Assembly (NCBI GenBank): GCA_016711215.1
Contig: JADJTL010000002.1
Span: forward strand, 1-64,000
Reading direction: 5' to 3'
DNA length: 64,000 bases
Origin: Pseudomonadota bacterium
GTDB taxonomy: Bacteria > Myxococcota_A > Polyangia > GCA-2747355
This document shows, in pieces, positions 27,160-36,184 of this stretch (positions are counted from its first letter, which is position 1; every line of letters starts with the position of its first letter). The notes under the pieces are model-generated. The model was given only the letters and a program-made list of their open reading frames with translations. It had not been told where the DNA came from and made no database searches. The position numbers and the translations under genes are program-made.

Positions 27160-30100
27160 CTAAGGGGCCAGGTTGTACCTGAAGAGGGTGCCGGTGCTGG
27201 TGCCGACGTAGAGCATCAGGGCGCGGGTGTCGTAGGTGGGGCTGCCGACGGCGGCGCTGCCGCTGCCGACGGTCTGGGTGTTGAGCAGGGCGCCGGTACT
27301 GAGGCTGAGCTCGCGCAGCTTGCCGTCGCTGGCGCCGACGAAGAGGCTGTCGCGCTCGGGGATGGCCAGGGGCAGGCTCGCCCCGGGGATAGCGCTGGCG
27401 GTCTTCCAGACCAGCGAGCCGTCGGCGTCGAGCAAGCGCAGGTGGCCATCCGCCGTGGCGAAGAGCAGGCGGCCGAGGTGGCTGCCGCTCCAGAGCACGA
27501 CCACCCCCGAGGCGATGGCGCTGCCCGCCGCGCAACTCGTGCCGAGCGCGTCGGTGGCGGTGCAGAAGGCCTGCTCGCTGCCGCCGAAGGCCGTGCAGCC
27601 GCTGCCGCCGGTGCTCCAGCAGCTCACGCCGTCTGCCGCGCGGACGCGGTGCAGGCGACCGGCGTTGGTGCCGACGTAGAGGCTGGTGCGCGTGGTCTCG
27701 GCGAAGCTGGGCGAGGCGTCGCTGTCGCCGAGGTTACGGCTCCAGCTCACCGTCCCCGGCGTCGCATCCCCGGCATCGACCGCCCAGAGCGTGCTACCGC
27801 CGCTGAGGCTCGTGCTCGTCGCAAAGAGCTTGCGGGCCGTCGCGTCGTGAATCGGGCTGCCGCTGATCTGGCCCACATTTAGGGCGCCGGTGGCGCCGGC
27901 GCAGCTACCGTTGAGCACCCAGCGACAGGCGCCCGTCTTGGCGTCGAAGGCGAAGATGCGGTTCTGCGCGCCGCTGAGGTTGCGGGTGGCGAAAAACGCC
28001 AGGTTGCGCGTGGGCGAGACCACGGGCGCGGCGACCAGCGCCGCGCCCAGCGGCTGGTCGCCGGCGAGGCCGCTGTCGGCATCGGTCGTGAAGCGCAGCG
28101 CGCCCGTGTCGGCGTTGATCGCATAGCCCAGGCCTGAGGCCGTCGCGGCATAGAGCGTGTTGAAGCTGTCGCCCGGTAGCTTACCCACCGGGCTGCGGCC
28201 TTGCACCGCATCGGCCAGCCGCGCCGGGCTGTAGCGCGGCACGCGCGCCGTCGGGCTGAGTGCATAGAGCCAGCCGCTGTTATTGCCGGCGAAGGCCACG
28301 CGCTTGGTCAGGTCCGTGCTCGGCAACACCGTCGGCGGCGCCAGGCTCGCGACCTCCGTGTCGTAGAGGATCGACGGCTCCCAGGGCGGGATGCGCCGTA
28401 CGACGGCGCCGTTGGCGCCCACCGCCACGCCCATCGTCCAATCCGCCGGCAGGGTCACGGCCAGCAAGGTCTCGCTGGTGCCCGAGGCCTCCTGCGTCCA
28501 CGCACTGCCGCCATCGGTCGTGCGCAGCACCAGGCCCCCCTCGCCCACGGCCGTGCCCTGCAGCGCACCCAGGGGGAAGCTGAGCGCGTACAGCGTCCCG
28601 CAGACCGCGGTGGTCAGCGTGCTCCAGCTGCTGCCGCCGTTGATCGTCTTGACGATGGTGCCGTTGTCGCCGGCGGCGAAGCCCGTCTGCGGGCCGATGA
28701 AGGCCAGCGCCCGCAGCGTCGCCGGTGTGCCCGAGGTCAGCGCACTCCAGCTCGTGCCACCGTTGGTGGTCTTGAGCAGCACGCCGCCGTCCCCGGCCGC
28801 GAAGCCCGTCTGCACATCGATGAAGCGCAGCGCCTTCAGTGCCGCCGCCGTGCCCGAGGTCAGCGCACTCCAGCTCGTGCCGCCGTTGGTGGTCTTGAGC
28901 AGCACGCCGCCATCGCCGGCCGCGAAGCCCGTCTGCGCATCGAGCAGGGCGAGGGCCCGCAGCGTCGCCGTTGTGCCCGAGCTCTGCGCCGTCCACGCCA
29001 GGCCGCCGTTATTGGTCTTGAGCAGCACGCCGCCGTCACCCGCGGCGAGGCCTGTCTGGGCATCGGCGAAAGCCAGCGCCCGCAGCGTCGCCGCCGTCCC
29101 CGCGCTCAGCGCCGTCCAGCTCGCCCCGCCGTCCGTGCTCTTGAGCAGCGTGCCGTTGGTGCCCGCCGCGTAGCCCACAGTCGTATCGACAGGGAAGGTC
29201 ACCGCCTGCAAGGTCGCGCTCAGCGCCCCGGAGGGTGCGCCCCAGGCCGTGCCTGCGCACGCCCCGCAGTCGCTCGGACACGAGCCGCAGCTCTCGCCCG
29301 CATCGCAGCTCGCATTGCCGCAGGCCGGCGCCGCGCACGCGCCGCAGTCGTCAGGGCAGCTCGTACACGTCTCGCCCGGCTCGCAGCCGTGCTTGCCGCA
29401 GGTCGTGTAGCAGGCGCCGCAGTCCCCCGGACAGAGCGCGCAGGTCTCGTCCGCCTCGCAGCGCGCGTTGCCGCATTGGCTCGGCGTACATGCGCCCCCC
29501 TGCACGCAGTCCGCCGGGCAACTCGTGGCACTCTCGAGCAGAGCGTCGCAGACGCAGTCACCGCAGGTAGCGGTGCAGTCCGCGCTGCAGCCACCGAACT
29601 GAGCCTCGTCGAGCTCGCAAACGCCATCGCCGCAGACTGGGAGCGGCGTTGGGACCCGCTTCTCCGAGATCGCGGAGCCACCGCCGGTGTCCTGGCTACC
29701 CCAACACCAGAGCGACCCGTCGCTGCGCCGCACGCAGGTGCTTTGGTCCCCGAGCTCGAACGCGACCGTGCTCGTACCCACGGCCGTGACCGCAGTCGGG
29801 ACCAAGCGACCGATGGTCGTGCCGTCGCCGAGCTCACCGTGGTTGTTCCAGCCCCAACACCAGAGCGTTCCGTCCGTACGCCGCGCGCAGCTATGCTGAT
29901 AGGCGATCGCCACGCGGTCGACGTTGGTGCCGAGCGCCGTGATGCGCACGGGCAGCTTGCGCATGGCCGTCGACCCATCGCCCACCTGACCGGCGTAGTT
30001 CCATCCCCAGCACCAGAGGCTGCCGTCGGTGCGCCGCGCGCAGCTATGGGAGGCGCCACCGAGGGAGACCTGGGCGACCGTCGTGCCGAGCGCGGTCACC

Positions 30101-33100
30101 CGCACGGGAAGCAAGCGCTTGATCGTCGTGCCGTCGCCGACCGCGCCAGCGTAGTTGTAGCCCCAGCACCAGAGCGTTCCGTCGCCACGCCGCGCGCAGC
30201 TCGTACCGCTGCCCAACGAAAACTCGGCGACGGTGGTGCTCAGCGCCGTGACCTGCACCGCGAAGGGCCGCGGGATGGTGGTGCCGTCACCCAATTGGCC
30301 ATTGCTATTGGACGCCCAACACCAGAGCGATCCGTTGCTGCGGCGGGCGCAGCCGTAGGAGCCATCGCTGCCTCCGAGCGCGATCTCGGCGACGCTGCTC
30401 CCCAATGCAGTAACCGGCACCGGGCTGAGGCGGGTGATCGTCGTTCCGTCGCCGATTCCGCCATAGAGGTTGAAGCCCCAGCACCAGGCCGTGCCGTCGA
30501 CGCGGCGCGCGCAGCTCGCGTTAGCGGCCAGCGAGAACTGCGTTACGGTGGTGCCGAGCAGCGTCACGGCCACCGGGGTCGGGCGCATGATGGTCGTTCC
30601 GTCGCCAACCTGACCGGATTCGTTCGCGCGGAAGCACCACAGCGATCCGTCGGCGCGACCCGCGCAGCCGTGGTACCCGCCAACCGCCACGTCCGTGTAG
30701 GTCCGCCGAGCGCAATCGGCGGGGCAGGAGAGCTCGTCCTCGTCGCCCGTGCAGCGGGTGTCACCGCAGCTCTCCCGACGGCAGTCGGAGGGACTCGACC
30801 CTCGCGTCTCCCCGCGGCCGCAGACCCCATCGCCGCTGTCGCAGCGCAGCCCCGCGACGAGCCGCGGGCTGGCCGCGTTGACGACCGAGCCGTCCCCGAG
30901 CTGCCCCGTCGCGTTGTAGCCCCAACACCAGAGGCGGCCGTCCGTTAGCCTGGCGCAGCTATGATACTGGCCCAGCACGAGCGCTGCCGTCGCCGTGCCG
31001 AGCGCCGTGATCGCCACCGGCAGTCGGCGCTGCGTCAGCGTGCCGTCACCGAGCTGGCCCACGGAATTATTGCCCCAGCACCAGACTGTGTTGTCGGCGC
31101 GCCGCACGCAGGTGCGCAGGTTGCCGGCGGCGACGTCGGTGACGGTGGTGCCGACCGCCGTGACGGGGAGCGGGACGAGCGTACCTACTGTCGTGCCGTT
31201 GCCGAGCTGGCCCCAGTGATTGTCCGCCCAGCACCAGAGCGTCCCATCGGTGAGGCGGGCGCAGCTATGCGCCTGCCCGAGCGCGACCTGAGCCACCATC
31301 GTGCCCAGCGTCGTCACCGCTACGGGCGCCCGCGGCGTGTAGGCCGTGCCGTCGCCGACCTGACCCCCGAGCACCGTGTTCGGCGCCACGTAGAAGCTCC
31401 CGTTGTTGCCCCAGCACCAGAGGGAGCCGTCCGTACGCCGCGCGCAGCCATGCACCGCCCCAACCGCAACCTCCAGGACGGTCGTGCCGAGCGCCGTCAG
31501 GGCCAAGGGACTCGGACGGTTCGTGGTCGTGGCGTCGCCGACTTGGCCCACGTCGTTCTTTCCCCAACAGAGCACCGAGCCGTTGGTACGCCTGACGCAG
31601 GTGTGCTCCAAGCCCGCCACCACCTGTTCGACGCCAATGCTCGTACCGAGCGCAGTGACGAGCACAGGGCTCGGGCGGTTCAGCGTGGTGCCATCGCCGA
31701 GCTGGCCGGCGCTATTCTTGCCCCAGCACCAGACGCTCCCATCGCTGCGCCTCGCGCAGGCGTGCGCGGTCCCAGTCGCCACCTCGAGCACCCCCGTCAA
31801 GGCCTCGCCCCCCAGGGACTCCAACACGGGCTGGGACAGGACAGACCCACCATCGACCAAGCCGCGACCGAGCTCGCCGTTGCGATTATCGCCCCAGCAC
31901 CAGAGCGTCGCGTCGGTCTTCACCGCGCAGGTGATTGCCAGGCCGGCCGAAAAGCGCCCAACGCAGCAGCTCTGCCCCGGTTCGCAGGTGGCGAAGCTGG
32001 GGCAGCGGCGGGGCGTGGCGTCGCCGAGGTTGAGACCCATGCGGGTCTGCAGCGGACCCGTGCCGATGTCGAAGACTCGGCAGCCGCCAACCTGCTGCGT
32101 GGCCAGCACCGGGAGCCCCCAATCCTTGGCCCACGAGCAGCCATCCTGGTACCAGCCGGCGACGCTCAGGTTGAGGAGCATCCCCTGCTCCACGGCGCCG
32201 GTGGAGGCCAGGTCGGGGTAGCTGTGGTAGCCCGGCTCGCATTGGTTGAGCTCGCTGCTGTCGAAGCTCAGGCCGCCGGTGGCGTTGGCGCGGTTATAGG
32301 GGCTGACGGTCACACCCGTGCGGTTGGTCGCGGTCTTCAGCGCGAGCGCCGCCAGGTAGTCGGGCTCCTTGCTCGCGCCGCTGCCGGCGTGCGTCTCGCG
32401 CGGGTTGAGGCCCCAGGCAGCGTCGAGCGCATAGCCGATCTGCTGGCCCGCGGCGATCGGCTCGGGGATCGAGCCGATGTGGTGCTCGCGAAACTGCCAG
32501 TGGCGCTTCCAGACGTTGTCGCCCCAGCTCAGCTCGGAGAGATAGATCGGCCGGGCCGAGAGCGTGCCATCACGCACGGCGTAGCCGGAGACGCCGGCGG
32601 CGAGCATGCCCTTGCCGCAGCGGTAGACCGCCTTGCCCTGCGTCTCGTCCCAGCTCTGCAGGCAGAGGTAGCGAAAGTAGGTATTGAAGGTCTCGGGACT
32701 GGCGGTGGCCTCGGGGCCCGTGGTCGGGTGCAGGAAGAAGGGCCGATAGGCGCGGTCGGCGCAGGCCAGACCGATCCCCGAGTGGACCTCGTAGGTCACG
32801 TTTTGGTCGATGCCCGCGCCGGGGTTGAAGCTGCCGTCGCCGTCGAGGTCCTCGTCGATGGCCAGCGTCACCGTCGGACAGGCGCCCGGCAGACCGAGCG
32901 CGATGCCCGTGTCGCAGGCCTCACCGCCATCGACCACGCCGTTGCCGCAGCTCGCCGGCACCGGATTGGCGCAGGCCTCGCGCACGCGCTCGAACTGGTC
33001 CTTGAGCACGAGCCAGCGCGGCAGCGTCAGGTGGGCGGCGAGGTCATCCGAGGGGTCCCCCGGAGTGCCCTGGTCGAAGGTATGCGGCAGCCGCGTCGCC

Positions 33101-33537
33101 GGGCAGAGCAGCTCCGTCTGCGCCAGCGTGTAGCGCCCGAAGTCCGTCAGCGTCGTCGAGGGGATGCGCAGCTCGCCGACGTCGAGCGCGCTGCCCCCGT
33201 TCATCGCGTTCATCGCGTTCATCGCGTTCATCGCGTTCATCGCGTTCATCGCGTTCATCGCGTTCATCGCGTTCATCGCGTTCATCGCGTTCATCGCGTT
33301 CATCGCGTTCATCGCGTTCATCGCGTTCATCGCGTTCATCGCGTTCATCGCGTTCATCGCGTTCATCGCGTTCATCGCGTTCATCGCGTTGGCAGCGTTC
33401 GTCGCCGCCCGCGCCGCGACCCCAACCTGCGCCGGCGCCTCGTCCCCTACGCCGCTGCAGGCGAGCCCCAGCGCGATCCCAAGCACCAACGCCAGACGGG
33501 CGACGCGCGTGAGTCTCTTAGCGTTGATGGTAATCAA
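27160..33537 (-). CDS. Giant lipoprotein with RCC1 repeats, YCF48-like repeats and C-terminal propeller
   Basis: 2,125 residues. The start is TTG 33537, which has AGAGGTG 6-7 bp before it and begins a lipoprotein signal (ALVLGIALGLAC). In order: an (NAM)n run of ~21 units; a ~430-residue N-terminal domain with Cys and an Asp-rich calcium-like loop (DEDLDGDGSFNPG); about 14 RCC1-type blades (WCWGxNxxGQLGDGTT) in two groups of seven (residues ~525-1290); a Cys-rich EGF-like segment (to ~1430); YCF48-type blades (GFAAGDGGVLLKTTNGG, to ~1717); and a C-terminal PQQ-like propeller with some likeness to PilY1. It is probably a surface protein with several protein-binding propellers; ligands are unknown. 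Adhesion or pilus association is speculation. Confidence 0.82.
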   Translation of the reverse strand: MITINAKRLTRVARLALVLGIALGLACSGVGDEAPAQVGVAARAATNAANAMNAMNAMNAMNAMNAMNAMNAMNAMNAMNAMNAMNAMNAMNAMNAMNAMNAMNAMNAMNAMNGGSALDVGELRIPSTTLTDFGRYTLAQTELLCPATRLPHTFDQGTPGDPSDDLAAHLTLPRWLVLKDQFERVREACANPVPASCGNGVVDGGEACDTGIALGLPGACPTVTLAIDEDLDGDGSFNPGAGIDQNVTYEVHSGIGLACADRAYRPFFLHPTTGPEATASPETFNTYFRYLCLQSWDETQGKAVYRCGKGMLAAGVSGYAVRDGTLSARPIYLSELSWGDNVWKRHWQFREHHIGSIPEPIAAGQQIGYALDAAWGLNPRETHAGSGASKEPDYLAALALKTATNRTGVTVSPYNRANATGGLSFDSSELNQCEPGYHSYPDLASTGAVEQGMLLNLSVAGWYQDGCSWAKDWGLPVLATQQVGGCRVFDIGTGPLQTRMGLNLGDATPRRCPSFATCEPGQSCCVGRFSAGLAITCAVKTDATLWCWGDNRNGELGRGLVDGGSVLSQPVLESLGGEALTGVLEVATGTAHACARRSDGSVWCWGKNSAGQLGDGTTLNRPSPVLVTALGTSIGVEQVVAGLEHTCVRRTNGSVLCWGKNDVGQVGDATTTNRPSPLALTALGTTVLEVAVGAVHGCARRTDGSLWCWGNNGSFYVAPNTVLGGQVGDGTAYTPRAPVAVTTLGTMVAQVALGQAHSCARLTDGTLWCWADNHWGQLGNGTTVGTLVPLPVTAVGTTVTDVAAGNLRTCVRRADNTVWCWGNNSVGQLGDGTLTQRRLPVAITALGTATAALVLGQYHSCARLTDGRLWCWGYNATGQLGDGSVVNAASPRLVAGLRCDSGDGVCGRGETRGSSPSDCRRESCGDTRCTGDEDELSCPADCARRTYTDVAVGGYHGCAGRADGSLWCFRANESGQVGDGTTIMRPTPVAVTLLGTTVTQFSLAANASCARRVDGTAWCWGFNLYGGIGDGTTITRLSPVPVTALGSSVAEIALGGSDGSYGCARRSNGSLWCWASNSNGQLGDGTTIPRPFAVQVTALSTTVAEFSLGSGTSCARRGDGTLWCWGYNYAGAVGDGTTIKRLLPVRVTALGTTVAQVSLGGASHSCARRTDGSLWCWGWNYAGQVGDGSTAMRKLPVRITALGTNVDRVAIAYQHSCARRTDGTLWCWGWNNHGELGDGTTIGRLVPTAVTAVGTSTVAFELGDQSTCVRRSDGSLWCWGSQDTGGGSAISEKRVPTPLPVCGDGVCELDEAQFGGCSADCTATCGDCVCDALLESATSCPADCVQGGACTPSQCGNARCEADETCALCPGDCGACYTTCGKHGCEPGETCTSCPDDCGACAAPACGNASCDAGESCGSCPSDCGACAGTAWGAPSGALSATLQAVTFPVDTTVGYAAGTNGTLLKSTDGGASWTALSAGTAATLRALAFADAQTGLAAGDGGVLLKTNNGGLAWTAQSSGTTATLRALALLDAQTGFAAGDGGVLLKTTNGGTSWSALTSGTAAALKALRFIDVQTGFAAGDGGVLLKTTNGGTSWSALTSGTPATLRALAFIGPQTGFAAGDNGTIVKTINGGSSWSTLTTAVCGTLYALSFPLGALQGTAVGEGGLVLRTTDGGSAWTQEASGTSETLLAVTLPADWTMGVAVGANGAVVRRIPPWEPSILYDTEVASLAPPTVLPSTDLTKRVAFAGNNSGWLYALSPTARVPRYSPARLADAVQGRSPVGKLPGDSFNTLYAATASGLGYAINADTGALRFTTDADSGLAGDQPLGAALVAAPVVSPTRNLAFFATRNLSGAQNRIFAFDAKTGACRWVLNGSCAGATGALNVGQISGSPIHDATARKLFATSTSLSGGSTLWAVDAGDATPGTVSWSRNLGDSDASPSFAETTRTSLYVGTNAGRLHRVRAADGVSCWSTGGSGCTAFGGSEQAFCTATDALGTSCAAGSAIASGVVVLWSGSHLGRLLFATADGHLRLLDADGSLVWKTASAIPGASLPLAIPERDSLFVGASDGKLRELSLSTGALLNTQTVGSGSAAVGSPTYDTRALMLYVGTSTGTLFRYNLAP
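33201..33389 (-). repeat. Twenty-one perfect copies of a 9-bp repeat
   Basis: TCATCGCGT is repeated 21 times without a single change (189 bp), encoding an (Asn-Ala-Met)n tract just after the lipid-anchor Cys of the giant lipoprotein. The perfection suggests recent expansion by slippage. The unit length keeps the frame, so it would vary the distance between membrane and folded domains. Confidence 0.95.
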
Positions 33538-33573
33538 TGATGCACCTCTGTATGAGCACAATAGACGCTCTGG

Positions 33574-33599
33574 AAAGAAGCGGCTACTTCTTTTGTAGC
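33574..33599 (-). promoter_or_regulatory. AT-rich hairpin region upstream of the giant lipoprotein gene
   Basis: AAAGAAG-CGGCTA-CTTCTTT is a 7-bp inverted repeat, and GCTAC-GTAGC is a competing overlapping pair. It lies about 40 bp before the start codon in a stretch much less GC-rich than its surroundings, as promoters here tend to be. The element ACCTCTAAC follows at 33600-33608. Confidence 0.3.
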
Positions 33600-33816
33600 A
33601 CCTCTAACAATGCCAAATGTGGAAGATACGGGTATTGGCGCGGCCGAGTGCTCGTTTGTGCAGGCCAGCGCCTCGGGCGCGGCCCTGCGCCGCTGAGGGA
33701 CGCAAGGCACTGCGGCCGCTGGTCGGAGCGCGAGAAGACGGCGCGCGCGGCGCGGCCCGACAGGGACGGCGCGAGGGATCGGGGAGACGGAGCGGGCGTG
33801 CGGCGATCGCCGCGTC

Positions 33817-34299
33817 CTAGCGGCTGGAGTGGCTCTCCCGCGCACGACCCTCGCGCCAGCGGGACTTCGTGCAGCCCGGCCCGACGAGCGCGGCGACGGT
33901 CCAGCGGAAGGTTGGAAGGTCGATCGGCTTGCGCAGCACGGCGGCGGCCCCCAGGTGGCCTGCGTGCGACTTGGCCTCCTGCTCGCCGAGCCCCGTCACA
34001 ACGAGCACGGGCGTCGCCCAATCGAGATAGCGCAGCGTCGCCACCGACCAGAGCCCGTTCGGCCCGGGCATCAGCACATCGACGACCAGCAGGTCGAAGA
34101 GAGCGGGCGAACCGACAGGATAGAGCAGCTGCGAGGACACGAGCTCGAGCAACCGATGGCCGTCGGCGGCCTCGGTGACATGGTAACCCTCGGCGGTGAG
34201 CGCGGTGGCCAAGAGCACCCGCAGGTCGTCGTCATCATCGGCGACGAGGACGCGAGGCGCATAGAGGCTGGTCGGCTCGCGTGGACGGTGTGCGGCCAT
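33817..34299 (-). CDS. Single-domain response regulator
   Basis: 160 residues from ATG 34299, preceded by a GGGAAC site. It is a stand-alone CheY-like receiver: acidic pocket VLVADDDDDLRVLL, phospho-acceptor Asp in LLVVDVLMPGPNGL, Thr in LVVTGLG and Lys in LRKPID, all intact. There is no output domain, so it passes a signal by phosphotransfer or protein contact. The extra loop after the second helix (SQLLYPVGSPALF) is unusual. No kinase gene is next to it. Confidence 0.82.
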   Translation of the reverse strand: MAAHRPREPTSLYAPRVLVADDDDDLRVLLATALTAEGYHVTEAADGHRLLELVSSQLLYPVGSPALFDLLVVDVLMPGPNGLWSVATLRYLDWATPVLVVTGLGEQEAKSHAGHLGAAAVLRKPIDLPTFRWTVAALVGPGCTKSRWREGRARESHSSR

Positions 34300-35097
34300 G
34301 TGCGGTTCCCGCCGGGCATGCGTGTGACTGTGCACGATGCACCTCCTTGGTCGCCGTGCCAGCGATGACGATGCGACCCCCGCACGGGGACTTCCCGCGT
34401 TCCAGCAGCTCAACCCCCACGGCTGGGCCGAACACGCCTCCGTGCAGACCTACCTGCCGCCGACACTGATAACGAGCGTAGCTTTCCGTTGCAGCCGCGG
34501 TGCCAGATCGCCGCGTCGTCAGGCAGACGAACGGTGCGCCTTCCGCCGCCCTGGTGGGCAGCGGTGCGAAGCCGCGTGCCACTGCCGTACTGGCGCTTCC
34601 ACCGTGGGGAATAAGTCGCCTTGACTCCTGGCGATCCGGAATGGACCGGCACGGAAGGAATCCTTGGCCACCAAAGTCGCAGCCGCGCCAGCGCCTCGCC
34701 CTTGCGCGAGGCGACCGCCCTGCGCCCTGCGCCGCGCGCTAGCGGCCAGCCTGGGGCAGTTAGCCACACGCAGCGCGCACCACGCGACAGCGGCCGCACG
34801 TGACGGTGGCGTGCCGGCGCGGCGATGCTGCACAATGACGTCATCCCGTGCGCTTCGCCAGGGCAGCGTCGCCGTCCGCGCGGCCAGCCGCTTACCGTGG
34901 GTCAGACTGCCTCACGGGGCAGATTGCGGCGCTGCGCGGCGAGCGCGGCGAGCCTCACGATGGAGGCGCGCCCAGCCGTCCGCGATCCACCGCAGCGCGC
35001 GTGGACGTCAGCAAGGCCCTTCCTCAAATAGCGCCATCGCTGGCATGACCCCAACCAGGCGAGCAGCAGCGCTGCGCGTTGCTTGAACAGGGCCGGC
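34300..35097. other. Intergenic region without a supported gene
   Basis: About 800 bp between the response regulator (minus) and the cNMP-binding gene (plus). Reading frames here are Arg-rich and show no domain, good start or ribosome site. No tRNA or clear ncRNA structure was found by eye. The last 80 bp before the next gene hold a tandem repeat. Confidence 0.5.
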
Positions 35098-35174
35098 CCT
35101 TCGACCCTGGCCTTCGACACTGGCCTTCGACCCTGGCCTTCGACCCTGGCCTTCGACAGACACTGGCCTTCGAC
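35098..35174 (+). repeat. 13-bp tandem repeat upstream of the cNMP-binding gene
   Basis: CCTTCGACCCTGG occurs four times in tandem with one base change, then a 17-bp variant and a partial copy. It ends about 40 bp before the ATG at 35213, in the likely promoter region. Confidence 0.8.
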
Positions 35175-35212
35175 TTGTCTCAAAGGAGACGAGAGCGCTA
35201 CACTCCCCGACT

Positions 35213-36097
35213 ATGAGCATCAGTAAGCTGGGATTGACGACCGAGCAGCTGCACGGGATTCCCCTACTGCGAGCCCTCTCCGCCGAGCAGCTGCAGCGCC
35301 TCGTGGGGCTCTTCAGGCGCCGCGAGCTGACCACAGGCGAGCTGCTCTTCAAGGCGGGCCAGACAGCCGACGCGATGTACTTGCTCACCGACGGTGAGCT
35401 GGTGCTGCGCCAGGGCGACGAGGAGACGCACCGCCTGCGGCCGCCCGCGATCATCGGCGAGCTTGGTGCCCTAACAGGTCTGCCGCGCACCAGCACGGCG
35501 CTGGTCGGCACCGACGCCGTCCTCTGGCAGATCGATGCTCCAGCGCTCCGAGCCTTCGTCGACGCCGAGCCGACCGCCGGTCTCGAGCTGATGCGGGTGC
35601 TGCTGGAGCTCACGGTCGACAAGATCAGCCGCGATCAAACGCGGCTGGGCGACATGCGCGAGAACATCATTCGCACGCAGAAGGCGATGAAGCGCATGCG
35701 CGACTTCCTGCTGGAGAGTCAGGACACCGTCGTGAGCAGCCCAATTCACGAGATCATCGAGGGGCTGATCCGGCAAAACCGACGCGTCAACTACCGCGTC
35801 GCGCCACCACCGACGCTGATGGCGCAGTGGCGGTTTGACGACGGCGGCGAGGCGCCCATCGTCGAGGTCTCGCGCACGCACATTTCGTATACCCGCGAGC
35901 CCGGCGATGCGCTGGCCCCGGGCGCGCGGATCAGCGCGGTGTTGGCGTTGAGCGGTCCTGAGATCCCGGTCAGCGGCAAGGTGCTGCGGACGATCGGACG
36001 CCGGGTCGATGTCGAGCTCGACCTGCTGATCGACGAGTACGCGGCTACCCTCGAGGGATATCTGACGCGCGTGCAGATGCTCGACTTCTTGGTCTGA
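35213..36097 (+). CDS. Cyclic-nucleotide-binding and PilZ-like domain protein
   Basis: 294 residues from ATG 35213. Residues ~15-130 are a CRP-type cNMP-binding domain (IPLLRALSAEQLQRLVGLFRRRELTTGELLFKAGQTADAMYLLTDGEL ... IIGELGALTGLPRTSTALV). A helical segment follows (QTRLGDMRENIIRTQKAMKRMRDFL), then a PilZ-like domain from ~190 (NRRVNYRV, with VSRTHISY where c-di-GMP binders have (D/N)xSxxG). That second motif is degenerate, so c-di-GMP binding is doubtful. There is no DNA-binding domain, so it is not a transcription factor. A TACACT box ends 8 bp before the ATG and the SD is poor, so the mRNA may be leaderless. Confidence 0.78.
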   Translation: MSISKLGLTTEQLHGIPLLRALSAEQLQRLVGLFRRRELTTGELLFKAGQTADAMYLLTDGELVLRQGDEETHRLRPPAIIGELGALTGLPRTSTALVGTDAVLWQIDAPALRAFVDAEPTAGLELMRVLLELTVDKISRDQTRLGDMRENIIRTQKAMKRMRDFLLESQDTVVSSPIHEIIEGLIRQNRRVNYRVAPPPTLMAQWRFDDGGEAPIVEVSRTHISYTREPGDALAPGARISAVLALSGPEIPVSGKVLRTIGRRVDVELDLLIDEYAATLEGYLTRVQMLDFLV

Positions 36098-36184
36098 AGC
36101 CAGACGGCGCTCTGGCGCGAAGGGGCGCTCTGGCGCGAAGGCTTGGATCGACCTGGTCTGCTCTGCCTTCCCGGCTATCTTCCG

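Noticed and set aside
33201..33389. On/off phase variation by the 9-bp repeat
   Set aside because: Gain or loss of 9-bp units keeps the reading frame, so expression would not be switched off; only linker length would change.
28201..33540. Two very long plus-strand open frames (915 and 859 codons) opposite the giant lipoprotein
   Set aside because: They are antisense shadows: Arg/Ala-rich, without domains, and created by high GC and the repeat structure of the gene on the other strand, which has clear RCC1 and YCF48 motifs.
34410..34844. 144-codon minus-strand frame in the intergenic region
   Set aside because: Arg/Ser/Pro-rich, no domain, no ribosome site and no neighbouring support; left as intergenic.
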